Source of the DNA: Karstenula rhodostoma CBS 690.94
Taxonomy: Eukaryota > Ascomycota > Dothideomycetes > Pleosporales > Didymosphaeriaceae
Assembly (NCBI GenBank): GCA_010093485.1
Contig: MU001492.1
Location: forward strand, 336,228-400,227
Length of the DNA: 64,000 nucleotides
Direction: 5' to 3'
This document shows, in pieces, positions 40,929-52,673 of the stretch. The notes under the pieces are model-generated. The model did no database searches and was not told where the DNA came from. It saw only the letters and a program-made list of their open reading frames with translations. The translations under genes and the position numbers were made by a program. Each line of letters opens with the position of its first letter. Position 1 is the stretch's first letter.

Positions 40929-42506
40929 GTGGAATGCTGCTGGAGAGCTTCCATACGCGCCGCATGCGACTTGGAAACAGCGTGGAAACACCGTTGGCGC
41001 CCTGGAATCAGAGCCTTAGTGCTGTGCCGCACCCGCGCATGGTGAGGCCGGCAATCGACAACCGAGACCGACGCAAATCACCAGGGGGCTATTTGAGCGC
41101 GCGGCAAGCATGTAAAAGGAGCTGAAGTCATGTACGTGTCTGGATCGAGGGTACGTAGCGCAGCGCGAATGCTGAGCGACGATGGGACAGCGTCCGATGT
41201 GGCTTTGGGGTGCACTGAATGCGTTTCAAGACGTCTTGATCCAAAGCCTCTGGAAACCATGTGCCCCCCCCAGCGAGTATAAAGCTCACGCATGTGTGTC
41301 CTGCAAACCAAAACCAAAGCATACAGATCAGCGCAGACCAGACCAGCAGTCTCCTCCCCATCTCCCCACTCCCCACCCCTCCTCTCTTCCCGCTTCCCAC
41401 CCTCGCTTCCATACATATATATCCAACCACCTCCATCATAGCCTACATCCGTAGCAACGATCCCAACCCCCGCTCCCACCAGGCCCCCGCCCTTCACCAC
41501 CCCCATCGACCAGACCGTCCTCACATACCAGTTCGAGAACCGCAGCGGACAACCGTTCTACTTCCACAGCCGCAGCGCCGAGGGCTACTTCCTCGTCTCG
41601 TCTCACACGTGAAAGCGGAAAACGTACACGCAGGTAATGAGCCAGCGCCGCACCAACAGAAAAGATAAGTGTGCCAGGACTGGGTGCTGGACTATATTAT
41701 TAGGCTTGAGGTAGAGGAGATGGTTCTAGAGAGGATAGGATAAGATAGGATAGGATTAGTAGAGTGGATTATAGCACTACTTATAGGGTAGGAATATAAC
41801 TAATATCGAGGGGCCAGGCTTCAGGGGAGGTTGACTCGGGGAAGTCAAGCTAAAGGCGTACTACCACACGACATTCCACCTTGCCCAGCTGCTGCCCCTC
41901 CCCACAAAGAATTAGACAGACAGACAGACCTACTCACCAGCCCAACTCAACCGACCACGCCCCACCCCACCCCTCCACACCATCCTCCCCACGACACCCA
42001 AATCCATCCCCCTTTCCCATCCATCCAAGCGTATAAACCCTTCTCTCCCTAGATCAATCGCAGGACGGCAAACCCACCATGTCAATGCATTCATGCACAC
42101 ACCTCACATTCACCACCCAATTAAAAGTGCCACAAATCTATTCCTCACACTGACTGACTTGCAATCAAATCCTACGCTAAAATACACCATCCCGTCCTAG
42201 CAGGTCCACAAAAAGGGTATACCGTGAAACTCAAATCCACCTAAAATCCACACACAAACGCAAAATCCCATAATGCCGCTTAAAATCGCCTTGCGCGCAT
42301 TGATCCCCCTCAAATATGCAACTTCGAAGATACCCTTCATATCGGCACAATAGTCCATCCGCTCTGCTCAGAACAAGACGAAGAAAAACATCACAACCCA
42401 AAGCCCCCACGTACCCAGCCCCGCGCCCCGATGCCGATGCGCGCCGCCCTTCGTCGGAGGCGTTGTAGGCTTCGGCAAAGACGTAGGTCCAGGCTCATCT
42501 GCACAT
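40929..42506. other. Intergenic region with pyrimidine-rich stretches
   Basis: About 1.6 kb. It includes C/T-rich stretches (41340-41440 and 41930-42020), GGATA-type low-complexity sequence (41730-41760) and one short open stretch with coding-like composition (41442-41612, listed separately). The right end is the 3' flank of the GH72 gene. Confidence 0.5.
41442..41612 (+). other. Orphan open stretch, possible exon remnant
   Basis: About 56 codons between stops, with strong C-ending codon preference: TVLTYQFENRSGQPFYFHSRSAEGYFLVSSHT then TGA. There is no ATG in frame, although a TAG (41452-41454) could serve as acceptor. No matching upstream exon was found. It may be a decayed gene or a missed terminal exon. 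Confidence 0.25.
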
Positions 42507-44064
42507 TCACAACACAGTCAGCGCAGCAACGACACCAGCAGCAAGCAGCGTCCAGCCGCCCGCAAGCTTACTCGCAGCGCCCGTAGCATCCTCGGACCCC
42601 TTGGACCCCTCCGTCGACGTCGACGTCGACGTGCTGGCCACGCTCTTGGGGCTCGACGTCTCGCCGCTGGGCGTGTTGACGCCGTCGTTGCTGAGCAGCT
42701 TGAGCGTGAGTCCGGGAACCTCGCCGCCGGAAGAGCCGTAGACCTTGTTCGGCGACTTCGTGTCCAGGACCTTGACGAGCTTGCCGTTGGTGGGCTTGTC
42801 AATGCCGTTCTTGATGAGCGTCTGGCAGCCCGGGCAGACGGCCGGGAGCGTGAAGTTGGTGTCGAAAGCGTCATTCGTAATGAGCTTCTTGTCGCACTTC
42901 GGGGCCGTGATGCTGGAGCCGGTAGCCGTGAACTTGGACGCGTCGAGTTTGTTGAACTGCTTCTGGAGGGCGTCGTAGTCGCTGCGGAGCGTGACGGTGC
43001 CGTTGTCATTGATGACGGCGATGCCGTAGTTGGACTCTTCCTGGCTGTACTCGTACACGAGACCGCCGCTCAGGGCAGCCATCTTGTCGCTGTACAGGGA
43101 AGCAACCTCGTCGAACACACGGGGCATGACCTCGTTGCAGCCGTACTCGGAGAAGAAGACGGGGACGGAACTGCCCTTGAACATGTCGACAAGAGTGTTG
43201 TACCCCGCGCTCGCGAAGGTGGCGTCGCCTCCGCACCAAGAGTACGAGTTGAGCCCGAAAATGTCGGACTCGGAGCCATCGCCGTTGTTGTCGCACTGCA
43301 TGTACGCCCAGGTGTCCTCGAGGATCTCGCGGACATCAGCGGCAGAGTAACCGACAGGAATGGGGCGGTCGGCATGCGTCTTGATGTATGCCTTTAGGTC
43401 GCGCTGGACGGCCTGCTGCATGTTAGCGGCGTCTCAATCCCATCAGTTCTGTGTACTTACGCGAATGTACTGCGGGTTTACCTTGCCCGTCTTCAGATCG
43501 TTCATGACCTCGTTCGCCGAGAAGAAAGCCAGCGTGTTAGGGTAGTTTTTGAAGTTCTCCACCACGCCAAAGATCCTCTTGAGGTAGTCTTTGTGATAGC
43601 TCGTCCACGGCTCCGCCCTATTGATGCTCTCCCCAGACTGCGGGCCGTTGACATCGACGATCATGTAGATGCCCGCCGAGTTGAAGATGGACGCGCAGTC
43701 GTCGTGGTTGAGCGTGGGGTCCACGTTGTACACGCGGATGGTGTTGGCGCCCAGCTTCTGCAGCATGATGGCGTCGCGCAGGCAGACAGACTTGTTCGTC
43801 AGGGGGTCGCTACCCTCCTGGGGCTTGTAGCCTGCCTGGCCGCCGGGTTGGTAGTCGACGCCGACAATCATGAAGCGCTTCTTCGTCACCGTGTCGATGA
43901 GATCCTGGCCCTTTACCTCCACGGGGTGGACAGCCACGGCGACGCTCGTCAGGAGCCCGGTGAGCACCGCGAGAGAGTTGAAGAGCTGGCGTGTCGTTAG
44001 CTGCGGTTCGCATGTTTGGTGCCCTCCACGAGAAGAGCGCGAGACTGTCACTTACCGAGCGCAT
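42507..44064 (-). CDS. GPI-anchored beta-1,3-glucanosyltransferase (GH72, Gel/Gas family)
   Basis: Cell-wall enzyme that cuts and re-joins beta-1,3-glucan chains at the outer face of the plasma membrane. Three exons (44064-44056, 43985-43461, 43415-42507) give 480 residues. The first exon codes only MRS; with exon 2 it makes a signal peptide (MRSLFNSLAVLTGLLTSVAVA). Catalytic acid/base is Glu162 in FFSANEVMND and nucleophile is Glu268 in PVFFSEYGCNE, close to E161/E262 of yeast Gas1. After the barrel come a Cys-containing linker (CDKKLI...AVCPGCQTLI), a Ser/Thr-rich stretch (STSTSTSTEGSKGSEDA) and a C-terminal hydrophobic GPI signal. The X8/CBM43 Cys-box seems absent, so it is the shorter Gel type. 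Confidence 0.93.
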
Positions 44065-44952
44065 CTTGAAGTGTGTATGTGGAACAAATGACCAAAAAGC
44101 GAGTGTCAACGAGTGTGAAAGAGCGTCAAGCCTGCGTGTCGTCCTCGAGCGTCCAAAAAGATGGGTAGTCGTTCGTAGTCGAAGTGAAGGTGCAAAAGTA
44201 TGTAGCTGCTCGCCTCAAATAACCCAACAACAGCGCTTCAGCTCTTTCCCAATACCAATTCTAGCAAGAACGCTAGACTCAAAACATCAACCGATCAAGG
44301 AGCGACGGACGTCGAAATGTGTACGTAGAAGTAAAGAGCGAACGTGCCTCGGGCACAGCACAGCAAACGCAGCAGCAAACAGTGTCAAACCGAAAAGCGT
44401 CGTGCGGGAGTGAGAAGGAGGAGCTGGGCACCGCGCGACGGCCCTGATAAGGCAAATGAGCCTTCCCACGCCCGATGCATCGTGAGATGGGCTTCCCATT
44501 TCCGAAACCTTGGCCGAGGCTCGTGCCGGTGCGCGACATCAGACGGTTGTGTGCTTCCGCCAATCAGTGCACGGCGCGCGCTTAGCGGCCTTCGGGGGTC
44601 GTTTCACTTCGCATACGGAGGTCCGACGAGCCTGGCGGCGGTGCACGCTGCACAGGTAGGCGCCAAGTGCTGCTATTAGGGGAACGTGAGATTGCTCTGC
44701 TGCTGTGTAGGTTTTGTGGTGTCGCACTCACACAACTCAGGTTTTGTACACGGCTCTACGGCCAGTTCATACCGAATCAGCGCCTTGCGTGGTGGCGACC
44801 CGCTCGACACACCTCAGTTATTACCCATCGTTGCTTAAAATTTCCGCATTTGAGCACTACTAGAATCCCTTCTGCCGCGGCGCCCAAGGGCACGCAAGGA
44901 CCTCACAGTCAGTGTATAGCACCCCACCAACGAAAGCACTCTGGCCAGGACT
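44065..44952. other. Intergenic region, promoter side of GH72 gene
   Basis: About 890 bp upstream of the GH72 gene and 3' of the ARF-GEF gene (both minus strand). The frequent short ORFs here have no family features. No repeat recognised. Confidence 0.45.
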
Positions 44953-47900
44953 TTACGCCTCAGTCTCCTCCTCTGAACCCGCCTTCTCCTCGTCTTGGTT
45001 ATCTTCAGTAACTGCCTTCTCGCTCTCTTTCTCCTTCGCCCCACCATCTTTACCCTTCCTCTCGCCCTTTGGCTTCTTCGCCTCCTCCGGGAACAGCTCA
45101 GCCAAGAAATTCGGCAAGAACCGATTGATCCTCTTCCACGTCTCGTTCCACAGCTCTTCCTTTTCCGGTTTCTCATCCGGCGGGACGAGATACCCGCCGC
45201 TCGACAGGACGAGCAGCATGTTCTTGAGGTTCTCCGAGACGGCTTCCTCCTGTATGATTGTGAGAAACCACAATGGGTCATGGGTCATGGGATAAGGGGA
45301 ACTTACGAGGTTGTCACCCTGGCCGCTGTTGATTAGGCGGTCCATGATGGTGATGATCTTCAGCCAGAGGTCTAACAGATCATCCGTCTCCGAGAGCAGC
45401 GTGAGGTAGTGGAGGAAGACCTTGGAGAGCAGTGTCGCCGCCCGGACCCGTGTTTCGCTCATGCCGAGGGGGTCGGATTGGTACACCTCGGGCTTCAGGA
45501 GCTGCGTGATCAGAGGGAACAGCACCTCGCTGAAGATGGCCGTCCATTCTTGGTGGTCTTCAGATGCGAGTTCGTTGGATAGGAGGGTTCGTTGCAAGGC
45601 TCCAAAGGCCTGTTGCCGGATTTCGCGGCAGGGGTTGAGGCATTGATGTGTGAGCGTCTTCAGGATTGGTGACCAGTAGGCTGTCCATGCTGCAAAACGT
45701 GAGTCCCGATGCACGTGCTATATGGGTGATTTTGCATACCTTCGGTCGTCTCGAGATGTGACTGCTCAATGAAGTTGGCCACTCGGTTGGTCATTTGGAA
45801 GACAATGGTCATGGCCGTGCTACCACGTACGACAATCTCATCGCTCCTACTCAACGTCAGCGCGGTTTCGATGGATTCTGTGCAATACATACTCAGGCTT
45901 CTTAGGCTTGGGAGCTTTGCCTCGTCGTACAGCCTGGTCATACAACTGTTCCTGCCTCGCACCAACCTGAGCTGTGGTAGCAAACTCATTCAGCAACGCG
46001 ATTGCAGCTTCGTAGTTGTCCGCTGTAACACCAGGTAGTGAAGAAGTGGTGAGGTCTTCCACCAGCTGGAAAACATCACCTGCCGCCTCAGGCACGCGTT
46101 GTAGTTTGTTCAAGATAGCCCAGAAGTCTGGAGAACTGGCCAGTTCGACGCGCAGCCCATTCGGACCCTTCAAGCAATCCGCCAAGCCCTTCAATAACGG
46201 ACTTGCACACTGCTTCAGAAGCTCCTCGTCGAACTTGGAAAATGTGTGTAGGAGAACAGGAGCTCTGATGAAGTCGTGATCCTGCAACAGTTAGCGATAG
46301 CTGGAGCGAGAAAAGGGGCACACATGCATTGCTAGCCTTCAACAGGCTCAGGAGGTAGTATACACATCGGGCTATGAGCACAGGGTGCAGCTTGGCCGCG
46401 TCCTTGATCACGGTCGACAGGGCGTCCGCAACATCTTTCGCTAGCTCTTGTACGGTCTCGTCGTCCCTAAGGGCGAGCACGGTGGCTAGCTCCAAGACAA
46501 AGACCAAACTTGGGTCATAGACCGGCCTATTGAGCTTGACTTTGTTTCCGTTGGTACGCGGAGTTACTGTCGAGGGAAGCTCAGGTTTCACGACAATGAC
46601 CCTGGGTGAGCCGTCTTCGGGTATCTGCTCGAGCAGTGACATCAACAACGAGCGAAGTGAATCCAGCGGTAGCTGACTGATGTTGGCGAGAATGTCTTCG
46701 AAGTGGCATTCTTTGACCGTGTCCACGGTACAGAGCGTATATTCGATTTCTTGGTCGGATGGCTCCGGGGGCTCGTCATTAGCAAAGCTAGAGACGTAGG
46801 ATGACAACGCAGAGAAGATGCCAGTATCTGCAGGGCGTTCGACGCGATCGATGATTTGAGCAGGACTTTGAAGTGGTATTGGCGGCAATGCCAACGTTTT
46901 CTGGAACGACAAGAAGTAAGGAGGTATCAGAGAATTGACAAACAAGTTGACCATAATGTGGATGAGCTGAATATAGGTCAGTTCCGCATTGCGAAGCGGG
47001 AATAAAAAACTTACATGATTCCAGCCATCTCGTATCGAGGCTTCACTGCCCTTGATGACCTGGAACAACACAACAGTGGCCAGCTGCGCCCTTCCGTCTC
47101 GTCCAAAGCGGACTGCTGTCTCGCTGACCATGACACTCTTCTTCTCTACTTGCACTTCGGTATTCAATGACGTGCTCGGCGGAATATCTGGAGCAAGCGT
47201 GCTAATGTATGCGAGACACGAGATGATGCGATCTAGCGCATCGGTCAACTGGTATTTCGCGGCAATCTGAGCACACTGGTCAAAGCCTGTGACAACACGG
47301 GAGAAGACAGCGTCATCGGTTGCTGACATGAACACGTATGACAAAGTGGCTATGATGGGTTTCCACGTCGCAGCAAACATGTCTGCATCGAAAATGTTCG
47401 TATCGCAGATGACCAGGTCTGAAGTCGATTGTGTCTTGAGCAAAAGCTCTTTCCATGCGTGGTCATAGGCGTTACGGGTTTCGTGCTCTTCGGGAAGTAT
47501 AATCTCTCGGGTCTTGATGGATTCGTAGATTGACTTGAGATATTCAGGGTCGAAATCCTTGCCGTCATTTACACCGCGTAAATTTCTTGCAAAGTCTTCC
47601 ACAGCCATGCGTTTGTTGCCTTTCATGTTAGGGTTGTGCTGGTCGGTGTTGAGCATGATGATGGCATAGCACAATATGAAAAGGGCGTCCGTATTCGCGA
47701 CATCTCCGGACCCGACTTGTTGGAAATACTGCGCCGAGAACTCGGTGACGATTCTCTCGATGAGGGCTGATTCGCCAGGAAGACGGAAAGTGTTCAGGAG
47801 ACGCCGTAGAGCTTCATCCACTCGAAGGGAAGCGAAATCGAATTGTGCAATGAATGCTTGTAGAATCGGCTCATTGCCTCGCTTCGAAATGAACTCTCCA

Positions 47901-49995
47901 AGAACCGTTTTGTCAACACGACTTGTACCTTGTAAGATCTGAACTATACTCTTCGGATCGTCGGGATTCTCGATGATGCCTTGAGACGCTAGGAAAGCTA
48001 TTCCGCCCTTGGGGCTTGCATTGAACTTGGTAGCACCGCGGATGATGATGTTCTTCCGTGACCGCTGTTCGCGAAGTGCCTCCGCGCTAGGATAGCCTTC
48101 TGTCACTGGCTCATCGTCCAGCCGGTCTGCAATGGACTGAACAAATCCCAGCAAGGCGTCCAAGCAGAGTGGCGGCACGTTGACTGTGCTCCACGTCGCT
48201 GAATCGGGGAACGCGTTCCGGGACAGGAGCCCAATGATGTCCAGGCAAACATCCATCCGATCCGTCTCACAGTCATAGTTGACATACAGCTCTGCCATGA
48301 AAGATGGTATGCGGACTAAGGCGCCCAGGTTCTCGATCATGGCTTCTCGAGCATCGGGTTTCCTAGCCCCTCCCTCCAGGCCAAGCTTCTGTCGGTCTTT
48401 TACTGGTACTGGTGTAGCTCGACCACTACCTGGGGTTTGTTGCGGAGCGGGTTTGACGAGGCTCGGCGCTTGAGGGACGCCTTCGTACAAGGATGGTTCT
48501 ATCCCTGGTTCTATAGGAATCTCCACTCGCGGAAACAGACAGGCGACAAGGTATGACAAATACAGCTCCTGCTGCAGCTTGAGAACATTTCTACACGTAG
48601 CCAATAGCGTCCCAGCTACACGCAGAGATTCGTTCAAGATTGCCATGTTCTCTGCTCGGACTAGTTGGAACAGATGCCGGCAGAGCGTGTCCTTAGCTAG
48701 GTTGGCCAGGCTGGGGTGGTTAGCGATCGAGGGGCCGGCCACTTCAAGCGCAACATCAACAATACGCAGAGCCATGACACGCATAGTGTCAGTGTGTAGC
48801 CGGTCGTGTGGATCGAGCAAGTCGACCAAGACTCTGAATAGTTCTCTGATCGAAGGCAAGGAGTAGGGCTTGATTTCCACGGGAGCTTGCTCTGGCACGA
48901 TAGTCCCCGGAAGGTCAAGGGTGCTTCGGTCCGGATTCGGGGCGTTACTGTCGGTATCACCCTCACCTTTCTCCGAACTGCTCGGTTGCTGGGGCTCTTC
49001 GACTTTGGTAGGCGCTCCTTCACTCTCACCATTCGTGGTAGGATCCATTTTGGGGCCGTCTGGCTTGTCGTCGCTATCCAGCTCCTCATCAAGCTTCTGA
49101 AGCTCTTCCGGGGATTCGATCTCCAACGTCTTCAGCCTCTTGAATATGACGTGACACATGGACACCATGGCGATCTCGGCCGACCGTCGAAGCAGCTCCG
49201 ACAGTCTAGATTGACAACACATGCTGAGGCCAGTCTCCATCATTTCGCATATGCTCTCGTCACCCAGCACCTCGCCCGCTTGACCAGAGACCATGCTCTC
49301 CATGAGCTTCAGTATTCGCAAAAGAACGATCTCGTCGGCTGGGGAGTCGCTCGCTTCGAAACGACAGTGTGTGATGGCGGACGAGAGCTGCTGCATAGCT
49401 TCTGGGAGACGCGGCGAGTCGCGATTGACGATGTTGTAGGACAGGAATTTGGTGATGGCAATCAGCGCGAGCGAGGTGATGGGCGCAGACGTCGACGAGG
49501 AGCGGATCACTTGGAGGAACGGGTGGAGCATCGAGGGGGTGTCAAAGGTCCGGATGTCTGGTAGCGCGTTAGCAGAGGCCCGCAAGCACTTCGGCGGACA
49601 GAGACAGACACACCTTTGCAGCCCTTGAGCTCGTTCCGCAGGCGCGCAAAGGCAGACATGAGCGGGTTGTCCTGCATGCTCTTGCCCTTCTTCCCGCGCA
49701 GGCCCCATCTGCTGGGAACGGCTTCCTCCTGCTCGCCGGTCCCACCAACGATGCCCTGGCCAGCCCGGTCTCTCTTCTGGATAGCTGGTGTCTTGTTGGA
49801 GGAGCCGCCCAGGATGGCTGCAACGGAAGAATGGGCCCAGCGCGCATGCTTGCGCATGGCAGACGTGACCGTTATGCATTCTGTGACCACGAGCGCGACT
49901 GGGTTGACCGCGACGGGAATGCGTCGGGGCTCCGTGAGCGTAACGGCATCGTGGAGCGTGTCCGGCGACAAGCTGTCGATTTCGTCGTTCGACAT
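44953..49995 (-). CDS. GBF1/Gea-type Sec7-domain ARF guanine-nucleotide exchange factor
   Basis: Large ARF-GEF of the early Golgi that activates Arf1 for COPI coats. Seven exons (49995-49614, 49557-47015, 46966-46322, 46281-45893, 45846-45740, 45689-45307, 45249-44953) give 1581 residues, the family size. N-terminal DCB/HUS domains (ALVVTECITVTSAMRKHARWA; NYDCETDRMDVCLDIIGLLSRNAFPD) precede the Sec7 domain, which contains FRLPGESALIERI with the catalytic glutamate finger and the LNTDQHNPN motif. HDS helical domains and an acidic/basic Glu/Lys tail follow. The 48-bp intron 46967-47014 is in frame without stops but has GTAAGT and joins WNH-LIHIMVNLFVNSL, the conserved string. The donor at 46321 (GTGCCC) is weak. 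The true start may lie in a further upstream exon. Confidence 0.9.
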
Positions 49996-50890
49996 GCTGG
50001 AGAAGTCGTTCGGGTTAGACGAGGTGTGGTCCGAAGCGGTGGTGGTTCCGCTGGGTGCAGCTCGGATGGGACAGCAACTATGCGGCCAGGTCAGCAAGCT
50101 CAGGAAGAGAACTTCATGCTCTCAAGAGAAAGTTGCCTGGAAGAGCAGAGTTTAATAATAAAGCAGATCTGTAGTGATCGTGTCCTCATCGGTAGGCTCC
50201 CAACATGCGCAAGGCAGCTACAATTGTCGAAGCTACAGTGAACAGTGGGAGGTGAAGTGCCAAGCATCGCGCGGTAGGCCAGGGTGTTAAATCGCGGACC
50301 TCCGCTACGCGAGCGCCAGAATGTCCCTGAGAGCAACACGTCATTTGTATGGCTCTCATGCGAGTAGGCACGACATCGCAACGTCGCTTGAACATAATGA
50401 AATGTCTACGCTCTGCTTTGATAGAGTACGGCCAACGTACACATTTGGAGAGTACACTTCTAGGGCGATACGTTCACTGTTACTATTCTTACAAACGCAG
50501 CGCCCGTCCGAGTGTCGACGCGCAACGCCTCCTCATGCAAATTCTAGTATATACACCCGCCGTGTCATCCCAACCCAAGACCACAAGCCTCTCCACGCGC
50601 CCGCAAACCGAATCCAAAAACAAAATTCGAAAGACATCGAGACATGAGCAAGGAGACCGGCTCTCTACAAGCCGAGGCTTGACGATGCTGGTTGAAGAGT
50701 TTTGCAAGTCCGCCGGCCAGAGCGGCTATTAAAAGGTATGCTGATGAGGACACAATCATAGCTCTTGCATCGTGTTCGTCAAAATCGTCGTCGTGTGTGA
50801 GTCTGATTGACTCTCTACGCTGAGTTTGGCACTTCGGGTCTGCAGGGGACGTTAGGACAAGCCATCATGGTTGGTAGACAGCTGATAGAC
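49996..50890. other. Intergenic region
   Basis: About 890 bp: promoter side of the ARF-GEF gene and 3' side of the mannosyltransferase gene. Contains CCATCCGAGCTGCACCCAG-type sequence next to the start that could be another non-coding or coding leader exon. No repeats seen. Confidence 0.4.
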
Positions 50891-52673
50891 TTACTGCTTA
50901 GGCGCCGGCTTTGCCCTCTCATCGACACCTCGGGCCTCGTGTATCTCCTCGCGCTTCTCAACGTCCTTCTTTGCGTCGGCGCCGTCTTTTTTGGCGGCCT
51001 CCTGAGCCTTCTCCGCTTTAACCTCTTCCTTAGCTTCTTCCTTCGCAGCTTCTTTCGCAGCTTCTTTCGCCTTTTTCTCCTCTTCCTTCTTCTTCGCCTC
51101 CTGTTCTTCGTTCTTCGCTTTCTGGACCAGATCCTGCACAGCCGCCTTCTCCTTCTCCCAGTCACTGCCCTTGTTGTCAAACTGCTCCTTGATCTTGTCT
51201 TCCTTTTGCTTTTTGGCGGCCTCTTCGGCTTCCTTGGCCTTGCGTTCTTTCTCCATCTCTTCCATGTGGCGGATATCGTCGACGGAAGGCTCGTACAAAT
51301 GCCAGATGGTGTAGTGAGGTAGACCGACCACCGAGAATTTCATGCGCTTGGCCATCTATATTGTGTCAGAAGATTCGAGAATGCGTCTTTGCTGGTTCCA
51401 CTCACCTTGCCGAAACCCTCCGTCTCAGCGTGCTTTTCAAAGCTGAACGCGGGGAAGTGAACACCTTGTCGGAAAACCTTCGCCTTGGCAAGAATACTGA
51501 CACCGCCAACACCGTCAATCTCCATCTCCATGTCGGGATCACCGTAAGGGTCACGCAAGTAGGCCAAATGCGGACGCCAGGTGGCGTATTCTGCGTAACC
51601 TTCGACAATGACAGCATCCTCGTCAAGAGTATCTGCCAGAGCCAAAGCCGTCTCCGATTCCTGCCACGAGTTGAGATCGTAAGGCTGCTCACCACCAAGC
51701 CAATCAGGTAGTGGTCGCCAAACATCTGTAAAGGATGGTCAGTAGGCACATGATGTCGGTGGCTACGGATGGCTTACTTGGTACGATAACGTCTTTGTTG
51801 TGGCGCATGAGATCCTCCAAGATGGTGAATGGAGCGGTTTCGACATCGACATCTCTCCAGTAAACCCAGCTGTGGGTTGGTCGAAGCGCGGCGCTCAACA
51901 GCCAGTTACGGGCCTGCGCCATTGACTTGCGTCGTCCTGCCTGAGCAGCGAAACCGTGGCGGCTCTCCACATCCTGATTCACCTTTTGTCCAAAGTCCTT
52001 CTCCAGGATCGAGATCTCTCCGAATTGGTTCTTCGACTCAGGGTCTGCCTGAAGCTCATTCAGCTTCGAATTGAGCAACTCGAGTGTGTTGTCCTTGGAG
52101 TCTCCAACAAGGAACGCGAGATCGATTAGGTTGTGCGGATACGTGAGATTCTTCAGATGACCGAAGAACATGGGCAGATGCGGCGCGGCGTCTCGGAGAG
52201 GGGCGCAAAGAAGGATGCGCTCTTCCCTTTCCCACCCCCTTGCCGTTCCTTGTACATTGCTCAGATCATAATATCGCACCGTCTCGAGTTTCGCATCGTC
52301 GCTAGAGGCGAGGTAGCTCAGCGGGCCCGAGCCCAAATCCGGTCGCCATTCGGGGAAGAAGAAGAACAGGCCGGTGAGGAAGAGGGAGACTGCGAGCAGT
52401 AACCGCTGTATCAGCTGCCGCCGCCGCCTCAGGGCGGGCTGTGATCGAGGCTGGAACCTGCAATAACAGTGGCAATTAGCATCGTGTGTCCACTCGGGAT
52501 CATCTTTCAGGGCGGCAGAAAGGTGCAGGCGCATCGGAGCCAGCATGGCAGTGGCAGACGTACTTGTGCGGCTGAATGTTGAAGGTGCCGCCCCCGCCGG
52601 TGGATGGGTATGCGGCTTGCCCGTTGGAAAAGGCATGGCGATGCATCTTCGACTTTGCATGTAAGGGCAGCAT
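50891..52673 (-). CDS. Anp1-type subunit of the Golgi mannan polymerase II (GT62)
   Basis: Golgi type-II membrane glycosyltransferase of the Anp1/Van1/Mnn9 family that extends N-glycan mannan. Four exons (52673-52564, 52457-51778, 51725-51406, 51355-50891) give 524 residues. Short basic cytoplasmic tail, a membrane anchor (LLLAVSLFLTGLFFFF), then the GT62 domain: EERILLCAPLRDAAPHLPMFF, WVYWRDVDVET with the D-x-D nucleotide-sugar site, DVIVPNVWRPLPDWLGGEQPYDLNSWQESE, and GFGKMAKRMKFSVVGLPHYTIWHLYEP. The last 125 residues are an almost pure Lys/Glu/Ala coiled coil, which is characteristic of Anp1 in moulds. Start chosen at 52673; an in-frame ATG at 52646 would remove nine residues. Confidence 0.9.

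Noticed and set aside
42518..43375. Long Arg/Ser-rich frames overlapping the GH72 gene
   Set aside because: Out-of-frame reading of GC-rich codons; low-complexity composition and no domain.
44279..44563. Minus-strand open frames upstream of the GH72 gene
   Set aside because: Overlap the promoter region, no domain; likely chance frames.
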